NCBI GenBank assembly: GCA_947488645.1
Contig: CANLAC010000002.1
Span: 1 to 31,603, forward strand
Direction: 5' to 3'
Source: Actinomycetota bacterium
GTDB lineage: Bacteria > Actinomycetota > Actinomycetes > Nanopelagicales > Nanopelagicaceae
Length of the DNA: 31,603 nt
Below, one piece after another: positions 23,022-30,876 of this stretch. Below the pieces are notes generated by a model. The model did no database searches and was not told the DNA's origin. It saw nothing but the letters and a program-made list of their open reading frames with translations. Numbering within the stretch: the first letter of the stretch is position 1; each line of letters starts with the position of its first letter. Position numbers and translations under genes: made by a program.

Positions 23022-23765
23022 TTAAGAATCTACTCCGTACGACACGCTAACTACTTCACCATCCCTGCCGATTGAATCGACTTTATTACCGTTGACAGTT
23101 AAATCAACTCCCCCTGCGTTGCCAATCTTCACATTGAGAGAAACATCGGTGGTAAAGGTCTTGGTGTTACCTCGCGCAATTTGCCCACTAAAGAGAGTGC
23201 GTCCAGTTGCATCCGACACAAAGAGCCAGCTTTTGGCACGTGTTGCCGTGACAATAAGTTGTACGCCTGTGCCTGTTGAAACAGTTGCCTCCTCCGTTGG
23301 AGTTGGCTCAGTTGCTTCAGGTGAAGCAGGTGCACTTTCCGTTGCAGTAGTTGAAGCGATTGGCGCTGGAATATCTACAGAAGAAGTGTTTGAAATAATG
23401 ATCTGCGCAAGCCCCACGACAAACAAAGATGAGACAGAAATTGTTGCTAATACTTTCCATGAAATCTTACGGGCTTCTTCAGGTAGTTTCATGACGCTAT
23501 TTTCAACAAGTAAATCCTTCATTGAACGATCCGCATGCATTTGCTCTTCTTCAAAAGCTGCAATGAAAATCAGTGGATCGACACCTAACTTTGTTGCAAT
23601 ATTACGGATGTGACCACGCGCATAAGTTTCACCACCACAATTATGAAAAGAATCCGATTCCATCTCACGCAATAGTGAGCTTCGAATATTTGTAGAAGCC
23701 GAAAGATCGTCAATGCTCAGCCCAGCACTCTTTCGTGCTTGAGTAATCATTGATCCAAGAGACAT
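23022..23765 (-). CDS. RodZ-like helix-turn-helix membrane protein
   Basis: The 247-residue protein has an N-terminal HTH_25 domain (MSLGSMITQARKSAGLSIDD onward, to about residue 70), one transmembrane helix (about 103-125), a Ser/Thr/Pro/Glu-rich linker (about 130-165) and a C-terminal DUF4115-like beta domain. This is the architecture of RodZ, which links cell-shape machinery to the envelope in rods with MreB. Actinobacterial members have no proven role and some occur without MreB, so only RodZ-like is claimed. GAGGA precedes the ATG by 8 nt. It follows ftsK across a 125-bp spacer containing repeated GGGGTGA units. Confidence 0.85.
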   Translation of the reverse strand: MSLGSMITQARKSAGLSIDDLSASTNIRSSLLREMESDSFHNCGGETYARGHIRNIATKLGVDPLIFIAAFEEEQMHADRSMKDLLVENSVMKLPEEARKISWKVLATISVSSLFVVGLAQIIISNTSSVDIPAPIASTTATESAPASPEATEPTPTEEATVSTGTGVQLIVTATRAKSWLFVSDATGRTLFSGQIARGNTKTFTTDVSLNVKIGNAGGVDLTVNGNKVDSIGRDGEVVSVSYGVDS

Positions 23766-23788
23766 GAACTAATCCTCAAATTGGCTGT

Positions 23789-23857
23789 GGGGTGATACAC
23801 AAGTCTAAAGTAGAACGGTCAGGGGTGAATAGATGCAGGCGTGAGAATTAGGGGTGA
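23789..23857 (-). promoter_or_regulatory. rodZ promoter region with GGGGTGA repeats
   Basis: On the minus strand TTCACC (23824-23829), a 16-bp spacer and TAGACT (23802-23807) resemble a promoter with a start near 23795. The plus-strand motif GGGGTGA occurs at 23789-23795, 23822-23828 and 23851-23857, with a related GGGTGA at 23862, all in the same orientation. One copy overlaps the -35 and one the expected start, as operator repeats would. Confidence 0.4.
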
Positions 23858-23890
23858 AAGAGGGTGACTTCCCTACGTGTTCACCTTCTA

Positions 23891-26221
23891 TTAATAATCG
23901 CGAAGGGTTGCAAGCACAGAATCAAGTTCATCGGGCTTAACCATCACGGTTCGCGCCTTTGAACCCTCCGATGGTCCAACGATTCCGCGAGACTCCATCA
24001 GATCCATTAAGCGTCCAGCTTTAGCAAAACCAATTCGCAACTTTCTTTGCAGCATCGATGTTGAGCCAAATTGTGTGCCAACAACAAGTTCAACTGCTTG
24101 GCACAAAATATCTAGATCATCGCCAATTTCCTTATCAACCATTTTCATCTGGTTGACAGGTGCAGTTACATCTTCACGATATCTAGGTTTTAACTGCTTT
24201 TTAACATGTGTTGTAACCGCTTCAATTTCACGCTCTGAAACGTATGCCCCTTGAATTCTTATCGCTCGGCTTGAACCCATAGGAATAAAGAGCGCATCGC
24301 CTTGTCCTACTAGCTTTTCAGCACCAGGCGTATCCAAAATAACACGGCTATCAGCAAGTGAACTTGTTGCAAATGAAAGACGAGATGGAACGTTTGCTTT
24401 GATTAAACCAGTCACAACATCAACAGATGGACGTTGTGTAGCAAGGACTAAATGGATACCTGCAGATCGAGCCAACTGAGTAATTCGCACGACAGATTCT
24501 TCCACCTCTTTTGCTGCAACCATCATTAAATCTGCAAGCTCATCGATTATGACAAGTAGATATGGATACGGCTCAATGACACGATCACTGCCAGCCGGAG
24601 GAATAACTTTTCCGGCACGTACCGCCTTATTGAAATCATCGATATGTCTGAAACCAAAGGTTGATAAATCTTCATAACGAAGATCCATTTCGCGCACAAC
24701 CCATGTAAGGGCATCTGCTGCTTTTTTAGGATTAGTAATAATTGGTGTGATGAGGTGAGGAATGCCTTCATAGGCATTTAGCTCTACGCGCTTTGGATCA
24801 ATAAGAACTAGGCGAACATCATCTGGAGTTGCACGCATTAAAATCGAGGTAATCATGGCGTTAATCATTGATGATTTACCAGCACCAGTTGCACCAGCCA
24901 CCAAAAGGTGAGGCATCTTGGCAAGATTTGCACACACATAGTTACCTTCAACATCCTTACCCAAAGCAACAAGCATGGGATGCAAATCTTGACCTGCAAC
25001 AGATGAGCGCAAAACATCACCTAATGCGACTATTTCCCGATCTGCATTTGGGATTTCAATTCCAACTGCAGACTTTCCAGGAATTGGAGACAGGATGCGA
25101 ACATCGCTACTAGCAACAGCGTAAGAAATATTCTTAGCAAGGGCTGTAATTCGCTCGACCTTTACAGCGTTACCAAGCTCAACTTCATATCTGGTAACAG
25201 TTGGACCACGCATGAAGCCAGTAACTTGGGCATCGATTTCAAACTGCAAAAAGACTTCAGTTAATGCAGCAACTACAACCTCATTTGCCTTGCTCTTGGC
25301 TTTGGCTGCAGGACCTGCTCGCAATACATCTGCAGCTGGAAGTTCGTAAATAGCATCTGCTGACAGTAATAATTGTTCTGGACGCTTTGCGGCAACGGTG
25401 TTTTCATTGGCATGTATAACTGGAGAAATAGGGACTGGGACGGTGAACTCTTCATCAAAGCTTTCCTCATCTAGTTCTTCTTCATCCTCTTCTGGCTCAT
25501 TCCATGCCGCCACTACTGGTGTATCAAAGGCTGGTGTATCTGTAATTTCAAACTCTTCTTCAACGCGCTCTGCTCGTTCAGGACGCTTAGACCAGAGCCA
25601 TTTACTAGATGTTGCGATGCGAGTCAGAATCTCAGAGACAGGGGTTGCGGTAATAACTAATAAACCAAAAATGAAAATAATAAATAGAACGGGATAGGCA
25701 AGCACTGATGTCATTAATCCGACTAAAGGTTCAGTGACTCCGTATCCCAACCATCCACCACCCTCGCGCATTGCAGTTGCGCCCGTGCCGACTGAACCGT
25801 TAAATAGATGAGCTAGCCCAGTTGATGAGACAGCAAGTGCCAGCGTGCCAATAATGATTCGCCCCGTTGCTTTCGAATCTTCAGGAACACGAAATAATCT
25901 AAATGCAAAGTAAATAAGAACAAGGGGTGAAATAAATCCAACGCGACCAAAACCACCATATATAAATGAGTAAACCGCTCGACCTACAAGGTTATCCGAG
26001 TGAAACCAAGTTCCGGCCGTTGCAATCAAAGCAAGAATTAAAATTAGAAATGCGATTCCATCTCGTTGATGTGCTGGATCTAAATCTCTGGCACCTCGAG
26101 CAATAAAACGAACACTCTTACCTAGTGACTTGGCGATAAACCGCCATGTGGCACCAACTCCACGACCAAGTGCTCCGCCTACGGCACCTGTCTTAGATTG
26201 TGCTTTTTTTCTTTTTGCCAC
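23891..26221 (-). CDS. ftsK: DNA translocase FtsK/SpoIIIE
   Basis: FtsK pumps chromosome termini through the closing septum. The 776-residue protein has a basic N-terminus (MAKRKKAQSKT), four or so membrane helices within about residues 55-210, an acidic linker (EEDEEELDEESFDEEF), then the motor with Walker A GATGAGKSS (about residue 445), DEL-type Walker B near VIIDELADLMMV, and a C-terminal gamma domain (LDILCQAVELVVGTQ onward) for DNA recognition. The start is GTG. No ribosome-binding site is clear; TACGAT ends 7 nt upstream. The linker is short compared with E. coli FtsK. Confidence 0.97.
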   Translation of the reverse strand: MAKRKKAQSKTGAVGGALGRGVGATWRFIAKSLGKSVRFIARGARDLDPAHQRDGIAFLILILALIATAGTWFHSDNLVGRAVYSFIYGGFGRVGFISPLVLIYFAFRLFRVPEDSKATGRIIIGTLALAVSSTGLAHLFNGSVGTGATAMREGGGWLGYGVTEPLVGLMTSVLAYPVLFIIFIFGLLVITATPVSEILTRIATSSKWLWSKRPERAERVEEEFEITDTPAFDTPVVAAWNEPEEDEEELDEESFDEEFTVPVPISPVIHANENTVAAKRPEQLLLSADAIYELPAADVLRAGPAAKAKSKANEVVVAALTEVFLQFEIDAQVTGFMRGPTVTRYEVELGNAVKVERITALAKNISYAVASSDVRILSPIPGKSAVGIEIPNADREIVALGDVLRSSVAGQDLHPMLVALGKDVEGNYVCANLAKMPHLLVAGATGAGKSSMINAMITSILMRATPDDVRLVLIDPKRVELNAYEGIPHLITPIITNPKKAADALTWVVREMDLRYEDLSTFGFRHIDDFNKAVRAGKVIPPAGSDRVIEPYPYLLVIIDELADLMMVAAKEVEESVVRITQLARSAGIHLVLATQRPSVDVVTGLIKANVPSRLSFATSSLADSRVILDTPGAEKLVGQGDALFIPMGSSRAIRIQGAYVSEREIEAVTTHVKKQLKPRYREDVTAPVNQMKMVDKEIGDDLDILCQAVELVVGTQFGSTSMLQRKLRIGFAKAGRLMDLMESRGIVGPSEGSKARTVMVKPDELDSVLATLRDY

Positions 26222-26228
26222 ACGACCG

Positions 26229-26234
26229 ATCGTA
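26229..26234 (-). promoter_or_regulatory. Possible -10 box for leaderless ftsK
   Basis: TACGAT (minus strand) ends 7 nt before the GTG of ftsK, in the 52-bp gap after rnj. The -35 region is poor. Confidence 0.35.
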
Positions 26235-26273
26235 AAGGGTTAACAAATTGGAACCTACTAGGCGCGCCGCGCT

Positions 26274-27956
26274 TTACACTTCAATAACGACAGGGACAAT
26301 CATCGGCTTTCGACGATGCTCTCCCCCAACCCATCCACCTATTGTCTTTCGCACAATTTGAGATAGTTGATGGGTTCCATTGATTCCATCAACTACTGCT
26401 GCTGCAAGGGCTTTTTCAATACGTAGCTTGACCTCATCAAACATCGCAGCATCTTCATTAAATCCTCGCGCATGAATATCTGGACCTGCAACGATTTTGC
26501 CACTTTGAGAATCAATAACAACAACACAGGAGATAAAACCTTCTTCACCCAAAATGCGTCGATCCTTCAATGAACTTTCAGTGATATCGCCAATGCTCTG
26601 TCCATCTACAAAAACAAAGCCCACAGGGATTGCTCCGACAACCTCTGCTTCATGATTGATTAAGTCAATCACGACTCCGTTATCAATAATGAATGTGTTG
26701 TCTCTTGGAACACCAGATTGAATAGCAAGTTCTGCGTTTGCTTTCAGGTGACGCCATTCTCCATGAATTGGCAACACATACTTCGGCTTGACTATGTTGT
26801 AGCAATAAAGAAGCTCTCCTGCTGCAGCATGGCCAGAGACGTGAACCATTGCATTTGCTTTATGGACCACCTTTGCGCCAAAACGTGTTAATTCATTGAT
26901 GACGCGAAAAACAGAGTTTTCATTTCCAGGTATGAGAGAAGAAGCCAAAATAACTGTGTCACCTTCGCCAACTCGAATCTGGTGGTCACCATTTGCCATA
27001 CGAGAGAGGGCAGCCATCGGCTCACCTTGTGAACCAGTACAAATCAAAACAACATTGTCATCATATTGATCTAGATCTTTTGCATCGATCACTAAATCAG
27101 CAGGAACGTTGAGATATCCCATGTCCTCTGCGATCTTCATATTGCGAACCATGGATCGGCCAATGAACACCACTTTGCGACCGTGCTGTGCTGCAACATC
27201 AATAATTTGCTGAACACGGTGAACATGTGAAGAAAATGAAGCAACGATGACACGTCGTTTGGTTGAGGAAATTACTCGATTAAGTGCGGGCATAATTTCG
27301 CGCTCTGAAGGTGTGAATCCTGGGACATCGGCGTTAGTTGAATCAACCATGAATAGATCAACGCCTTGCTCACCTAACCGTGCAAATGTTCGCAAATCAG
27401 TAATGCGGCCATCTAAGGGCAGTTGATCCATCTTAAAATCACCTGTTGCCAATACTCGGCCAGCACCTGTATTGATAACAACGGCCAATGAATCTGGGAT
27501 TGAGTGGTTAACTGTCACAAACTCCAAGGTGAAAGGACCAATGTCTTCGGTGCCACCCTCTTTAACTTCACGTGTAAGCGGAGTGATGCGATGTTCTTTT
27601 AACTTCGCAGTAATAAGTGCAAGAGTTAATGCTGACCCATAAATGGCAATATCGCCACGTTCGCGCAACAGATAAGGAACAGCGCCAATATGGTCTTCAT
27701 GACCATGCGTTAAAAAGATACCTATAACATCAGCTAGGCGATCTCTGATGTAAGAAAAGTCGGGAAGAATTAAATCAATACCTGGCTGATTATCTTCAGG
27801 AAATAAGACACCGCAGTCCACTATCAACAGCTTTGATTTATATTCAAAGACAGTCATATTGCGGCCAATTTCAGTAAGGCCACCGAGTGCAACTATGCGC
27901 AAACCGCCATCAACTAACTTTGGCGGAGTACTTAGATTTGGGTGTGGATGATTCAT
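26274..27956 (-). CDS. rnj: Ribonuclease J
   Basis: RNase J is a metallo-beta-lactamase/beta-CASP nuclease with endonuclease and 5'-3' exonuclease activity in mRNA decay and rRNA maturation. The 560-residue protein has the metal-binding THGHEDHIGA (H84, H86, D88, H89), MVDSTNAD, the beta-CASP region from about residue 210, VHVSGHAAAGEL and VLPIHGEWRHL. Length is normal. Its ATG shares one base with the dapA stop codon (TAATG), so translation is coupled. The dapA-rnj-ftsK order is conserved in Actinobacteria. Confidence 0.97.
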   Translation of the reverse strand: MNHPHPNLSTPPKLVDGGLRIVALGGLTEIGRNMTVFEYKSKLLIVDCGVLFPEDNQPGIDLILPDFSYIRDRLADVIGIFLTHGHEDHIGAVPYLLRERGDIAIYGSALTLALITAKLKEHRITPLTREVKEGGTEDIGPFTLEFVTVNHSIPDSLAVVINTGAGRVLATGDFKMDQLPLDGRITDLRTFARLGEQGVDLFMVDSTNADVPGFTPSEREIMPALNRVISSTKRRVIVASFSSHVHRVQQIIDVAAQHGRKVVFIGRSMVRNMKIAEDMGYLNVPADLVIDAKDLDQYDDNVVLICTGSQGEPMAALSRMANGDHQIRVGEGDTVILASSLIPGNENSVFRVINELTRFGAKVVHKANAMVHVSGHAAAGELLYCYNIVKPKYVLPIHGEWRHLKANAELAIQSGVPRDNTFIIDNGVVIDLINHEAEVVGAIPVGFVFVDGQSIGDITESSLKDRRILGEEGFISCVVVIDSQSGKIVAGPDIHARGFNEDAAMFDEVKLRIEKALAAAVVDGINGTHQLSQIVRKTIGGWVGGEHRRKPMIVPVVIEV

Positions 27957-28846
27957 TAGTTAACTGCAACGCCACCGGCACGTAGATCTTCACGCAGTTG
28001 CGCGATCTGTGCATCAGTAGCATCGACTAGAGGAAGACGAGTATGGCCACCAGGTAGGCCCATTAATGTGAGCGCGGCCTTTGTCAGAATCGCACCCTGT
28101 GTTCGGAAGGTTCCTGTGTAAACAGGCAATAGCTTCTGATGAATCTCTAAAGCACGTGCTGTATTTCCTGCAAACCAAGAATCTAATAACTCACGAAGGT
28201 CTTTTCCAACTGTATGACCACAGACCGAGACAAATCCAACGGCTCCAACTGAAAGAAGTGGCAAGTTTAAAATGTCATCACCTGAATAAACAGGAATTCC
28301 GCAGCGCTTAATCACCCATGAAGTCGATGCGACATCTCCCTTTGCATCTTTCAGAGCAACGATCCGAGGGTGTTCTGCGAGACGAACAATTGTGTCTGGC
28401 TCGATTGGAACACCTGTGCGACCAGGAATGTCATACATCATCATTGGAAGATCAGTTGCATCTGCAACTGCACGGAAGTGAGCTTCAATGCCAGCCTGTG
28501 GTGGCTTGTTGTAATAAGGAGTAACTACCAGCAATCCATCTGCTCCTGCTTTTTCAGTGCGCTTGGCTTGATTGATCGAGTATTCAGTTTCATTATCTCC
28601 AGCACCAGATAAAACTTTGATCGAAGATCCCACTGTGTTTCTTACAACGCGGATGATCTCCTCTTTTTCAGAGGATTTAGTCGTTGGGGCTTCACCTGTA
28701 GTTCCGTTAACCACAATTCCATCATGGCCGTTTGCAACAAGGTGGGCTGCAAGGGTTTCAACGCCTGCCCAATCGATTGCGCCATCTTTTGTGAAGGGCG
28801 TGACCATTGCGGTCAGAAGCCGTCCAAATGGAGGTGCGATTGTCAT
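27956..28846 (-). CDS. dapA: 4-hydroxy-tetrahydrodipicolinate synthase
   Basis: DapA condenses pyruvate with aspartate semialdehyde, the first step towards diaminopimelate and lysine. The 296-residue protein has GTTGEAPTTK (residues 48-57), the catalytic Tyr138 in MMYDIPGRTG, and the Schiff-base Lys166 in IVALKDAKGD. DapB, which acts on its product, is encoded 2 kb away. No ribosome-binding site precedes the ATG, but TAGAGT ends 7 nt upstream. It lies 19 bp after thyX and may also be read through from it. Confidence 0.98.
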   Translation of the reverse strand: MTIAPPFGRLLTAMVTPFTKDGAIDWAGVETLAAHLVANGHDGIVVNGTTGEAPTTKSSEKEEIIRVVRNTVGSSIKVLSGAGDNETEYSINQAKRTEKAGADGLLVVTPYYNKPPQAGIEAHFRAVADATDLPMMMYDIPGRTGVPIEPDTIVRLAEHPRIVALKDAKGDVASTSWVIKRCGIPVYSGDDILNLPLLSVGAVGFVSVCGHTVGKDLRELLDSWFAGNTARALEIHQKLLPVYTGTFRTQGAILTKAALTLMGLPGGHTRLPLVDATDAQIAQLREDLRAGGVAVN

Positions 28847-28853
28847 GCGGTGA

Positions 28854-28859
28854 ACTCTA
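28854..28859 (-). promoter_or_regulatory. Possible -10 box for leaderless dapA-rnj
   Basis: TAGAGT (minus strand) ends 7 nt before the dapA ATG, next to the thyX stop. There is no Shine-Dalgarno sequence and no convincing -35. Confidence 0.35.
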
Positions 28860-28865
28860 CCCGAA

Positions 28866-29585
28866 TTAAGGGGCGACTCGTCCAGACTTTTCGAAGGCTG
28901 CGTATGTAAGTGGCATCAATTTTGCAAATTCCGCTTCCATTTTCTCAGCAACCATCTCTATTTCACGTTGAGGATAGCTAGGAAAGTGTGAACCTTCGCG
29001 GGCGGTACGTAAGGACAAGAAGTTCATCAATGCGCGGGCATTCATAGAGACATACATCGATGAGTATGTTGCAACTGGCAAAACTACACGTGCAACTTCG
29101 CGTGCAACGCCGGCTTCTAACATTTTTTGATAACTATCGTATGCAATGACGTAGGCATCCTTCATGGCTGCAACCGTCACATCAAATTGGTCTTTAGTGC
29201 CATCAACAAATGTGTAGGCGCCAGTCTTGCCAACTTGAATGAGTTTGCGCTCGGCAGATGGAATATAAAAGACAGGTCTTAATTCGCGGTAGCGACCGCT
29301 TTCTTCATTGTATGAAGCGATGCGGTGGCGCATGAACTCACGAAATACAAAAATAGGAGCAGAGACAAAAAAAGTCATAGATGTGTGCTCGAATGGAGAA
29401 CCATGACGTTCGCGTGCAAGATAGTTAATCAAACCTGCAGAACGAGCTGGATCTTCTCCAATTTCCTCCATTGATTGCTCACCAGCTGTTGACACGCGAG
29501 CAGCCCAAATAACATCTGCATCGCTCGCACTAGCCTTCACCAATTCAACGGTCACATCATCGCGGTAAATAATTTCTTCACTCAT
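28866..29585 (-). CDS. thyX: Flavin-dependent thymidylate synthase ThyX
   Basis: ThyX makes dTMP from dUMP with FAD, NADPH and methylenetetrahydrofolate. The 239-residue protein has the ThyX signature RHR-x2-S at residues 86-91 and S96-x-R98-Y99. GSPFEHTSMTFF precedes it and NARALMNFLSLRT follows. Classic ThyA is not in this window. The ATG lacks a ribosome-binding site; TAGGGT ends 6 nt upstream. It is divergent from azlC over about 59 bp and followed by dapA, a common actinobacterial pair. Confidence 0.97.
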   Translation of the reverse strand: MSEEIIYRDDVTVELVKASASDADVIWAARVSTAGEQSMEEIGEDPARSAGLINYLARERHGSPFEHTSMTFFVSAPIFVFREFMRHRIASYNEESGRYRELRPVFYIPSAERKLIQVGKTGAYTFVDGTKDQFDVTVAAMKDAYVIAYDSYQKMLEAGVAREVARVVLPVATYSSMYVSMNARALMNFLSLRTAREGSHFPSYPQREIEMVAEKMEAEFAKLMPLTYAAFEKSGRVAP

Positions 29586-29591
29586 GGCTGC

Positions 29592-29597
29592 ACCCTA
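29592..29597 (-). promoter_or_regulatory. Possible -10 box for leaderless thyX
   Basis: TAGGGT (minus strand) ends 6 nt before the thyX ATG. AGGG in the same bases could instead be a weak ribosome-binding site, so the reading is uncertain. Confidence 0.3.
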
Positions 29598-29632
29598 TCT
29601 ATGTGCCCCTAGCAGCCCTTGGATATATACGG

Positions 29633-29638
29633 CACAAT
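29633..29638 (+). promoter_or_regulatory. Possible -10 box for leaderless azlC
   Basis: CACAAT (4 of 6 to TATAAT) ends 6 nt before the GTG chosen for azlC. No Shine-Dalgarno sequence is present. Confidence 0.25.
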
Positions 29639-29644
29639 GTCCGC

Positions 29645-30307
29645 GTGTCCAAGGTTGCCTCCACCACATTGCGCGATTCGCTCAGTGTTTCACTCACTGT
29701 TGGTGCATATGGGGTGGCATTTGGCGCGGCAGCAGTGGCCAATGGCTTTACTGTTTTGCAAAGCTGCTTACTTTCATTATTGACTTTTTCTGGCGCATCT
29801 CAATTTGCAGTCATTGGTGTTCTAGGAGCCGGTGGCTCAGCAATAAGTGGAATCGCAACCGCATCTTTACTCGGTGTTAGAAACGCACTCTATGGAGTCA
29901 TCATGGCTCCCCGACTTAAAGTTTCTGGATTAAAGCGAATCGTAGCTGCGCAAATAACTATTGATGAATCAACAGCGGTTGCACTTGGGCAAGAGCCTCA
30001 TGGTGACGATGCCATGCGCAAAGGTTTTTGGTACACAGGCATCGGAGTCTTTGTATTTTGGAACCTCTTCACACTTGCAGGTGCGCTAGGTGCTCAAGCA
30101 ATGGGCGATGTCCGCGCATTTGGACTTGATTCCGCCGTTCCCGCCGCATTCTTGGGATTAGTGTGGCCACGATTAACAGGAAAGTTTGAGCGCATATTGG
30201 CCGTTGGTTGCGCACTCTTTGCAATCGCCATGACGCCCATACTGCCTGCAGGTCTTCCCATCATTGCAACTGCTTTTATCGCAATAGTGATCGGATTAAA
30301 GCGATGA
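29645..30307 (+). CDS. azlC: AzlC family branched-chain amino-acid exporter subunit
   Basis: AzlC and AzlD form a two-part exporter of branched-chain amino acids (BrnFE of Corynebacterium). The protein is a multi-helix membrane protein: RDSLSVSLTVGAYGVAFG opens the first helix, then LLTFSGASQFAVIGVLGAGG, LLGVRNALYGVIMAP (an AzlC hallmark), and several C-terminal helices. I choose the GTG at 29645 (220 residues), as it starts just before the first helix; the frame is open to 29603 but that would enter the thyX promoter. Its stop overlaps azlD by ATGA. Export substrate is inferred from family. Confidence 0.9.
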   Translation: MSKVASTTLRDSLSVSLTVGAYGVAFGAAAVANGFTVLQSCLLSLLTFSGASQFAVIGVLGAGGSAISGIATASLLGVRNALYGVIMAPRLKVSGLKRIVAAQITIDESTAVALGQEPHGDDAMRKGFWYTGIGVFVFWNLFTLAGALGAQAMGDVRAFGLDSAVPAAFLGLVWPRLTGKFERILAVGCALFAIAMTPILPAGLPIIATAFIAIVIGLKR

Positions 30308-30612
30308 ATGCATTCTGGATAGCAACCATTGGAACTAGCCTTATTGCATTTGCACTCAAGTACTCAGGCCATTCTGTTCCAGAACGCTGGCTTTCACACC
30401 CACAGATTCAACGTATCAACGCACTTATTCCAATTGCATTGCTCAGTGCTCTAGTGGCTGTTCAGAGTTTTTCTGAGAAATCCAAACTAATGGTTGACCA
30501 ACGTCTAGTTGGCCTATCCGTTGCAATGATTGCGCTCATTCTGAAAGCACCATTTCCAGTTGTTGTGCTTTCAGCTGCAGTTTCATCCGCAGCCGTTTAC
30601 CGCTGGCTTTAG
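30304..30612 (+). CDS. azlD: AzlD family branched-chain amino-acid exporter small subunit
   Basis: The 102-residue protein has about four hydrophobic helices and the AzlD pattern: FWIATIGTSLIAFALKYSG, LIPIALLSALVAVQ, RLVGLSVAMIALILKAPFPV and a final helix ending VYRWL. It is the small partner of AzlC. Its ATG overlaps the azlC stop (ATGA), which fits coupled, stoichiometric synthesis. The frame is open upstream inside azlC, but that part is not AzlD-like. Its stop codon overlaps the stop of the glutaredoxin-like gene on the opposite strand. Confidence 0.9.
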   Translation: MNAFWIATIGTSLIAFALKYSGHSVPERWLSHPQIQRINALIPIALLSALVAVQSFSEKSKLMVDQRLVGLSVAMIALILKAPFPVVVLSAAVSSAAVYRWL

Positions 30613-30866
30613 ATAATCCCTAGCGAGACAAGCTTTGCCTTTAGATCATTATCTGATGGCTCCGTTAAGTGAGTACCGTCAGAGAAAACAATCACTGGAA
30701 TTGACTTAGCTCCACCGTTAATTTCGATGACCTTGTCAGCAGCGGTTAAATCTGAATCTGTATCAATTAATGTGTATTCGACATTAAGCTCTTCAAATAA
30801 GCGCTTTGAACGTCGGCAATCGCCGCACCAATCAGCGCCATACATAGTGATTTGATCTTTTGACAT
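30609..30866 (-). CDS. Glutaredoxin-like (mycoredoxin-type) protein
   Basis: The 85-residue thioredoxin-fold protein has the active site CGDC (Cys14 and Cys17) after ITMYGADW, the cis-proline region KSIPVIVF and a GTH segment typical of glutaredoxins. Actinobacterial members of this class (mycoredoxins) use mycothiol rather than glutathione; that is inferred from the phylum, as no mycothiol gene is in the window. AAGGGG lies 6 nt before the ATG. It follows dapB by 10 bp and is probably in its operon. Confidence 0.88.
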   Translation of the reverse strand: MSKDQITMYGADWCGDCRRSKRLFEELNVEYTLIDTDSDLTAADKVIEINGGAKSIPVIVFSDGTHLTEPSDNDLKAKLVSLGII

Positions 30867-30876
30867 GAGTTACCCC

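Noticed and set aside
25440..25500. TCTTCTTC-type low-complexity stretch
   Set aside because: It encodes the acidic linker of FtsK and needs no other explanation.
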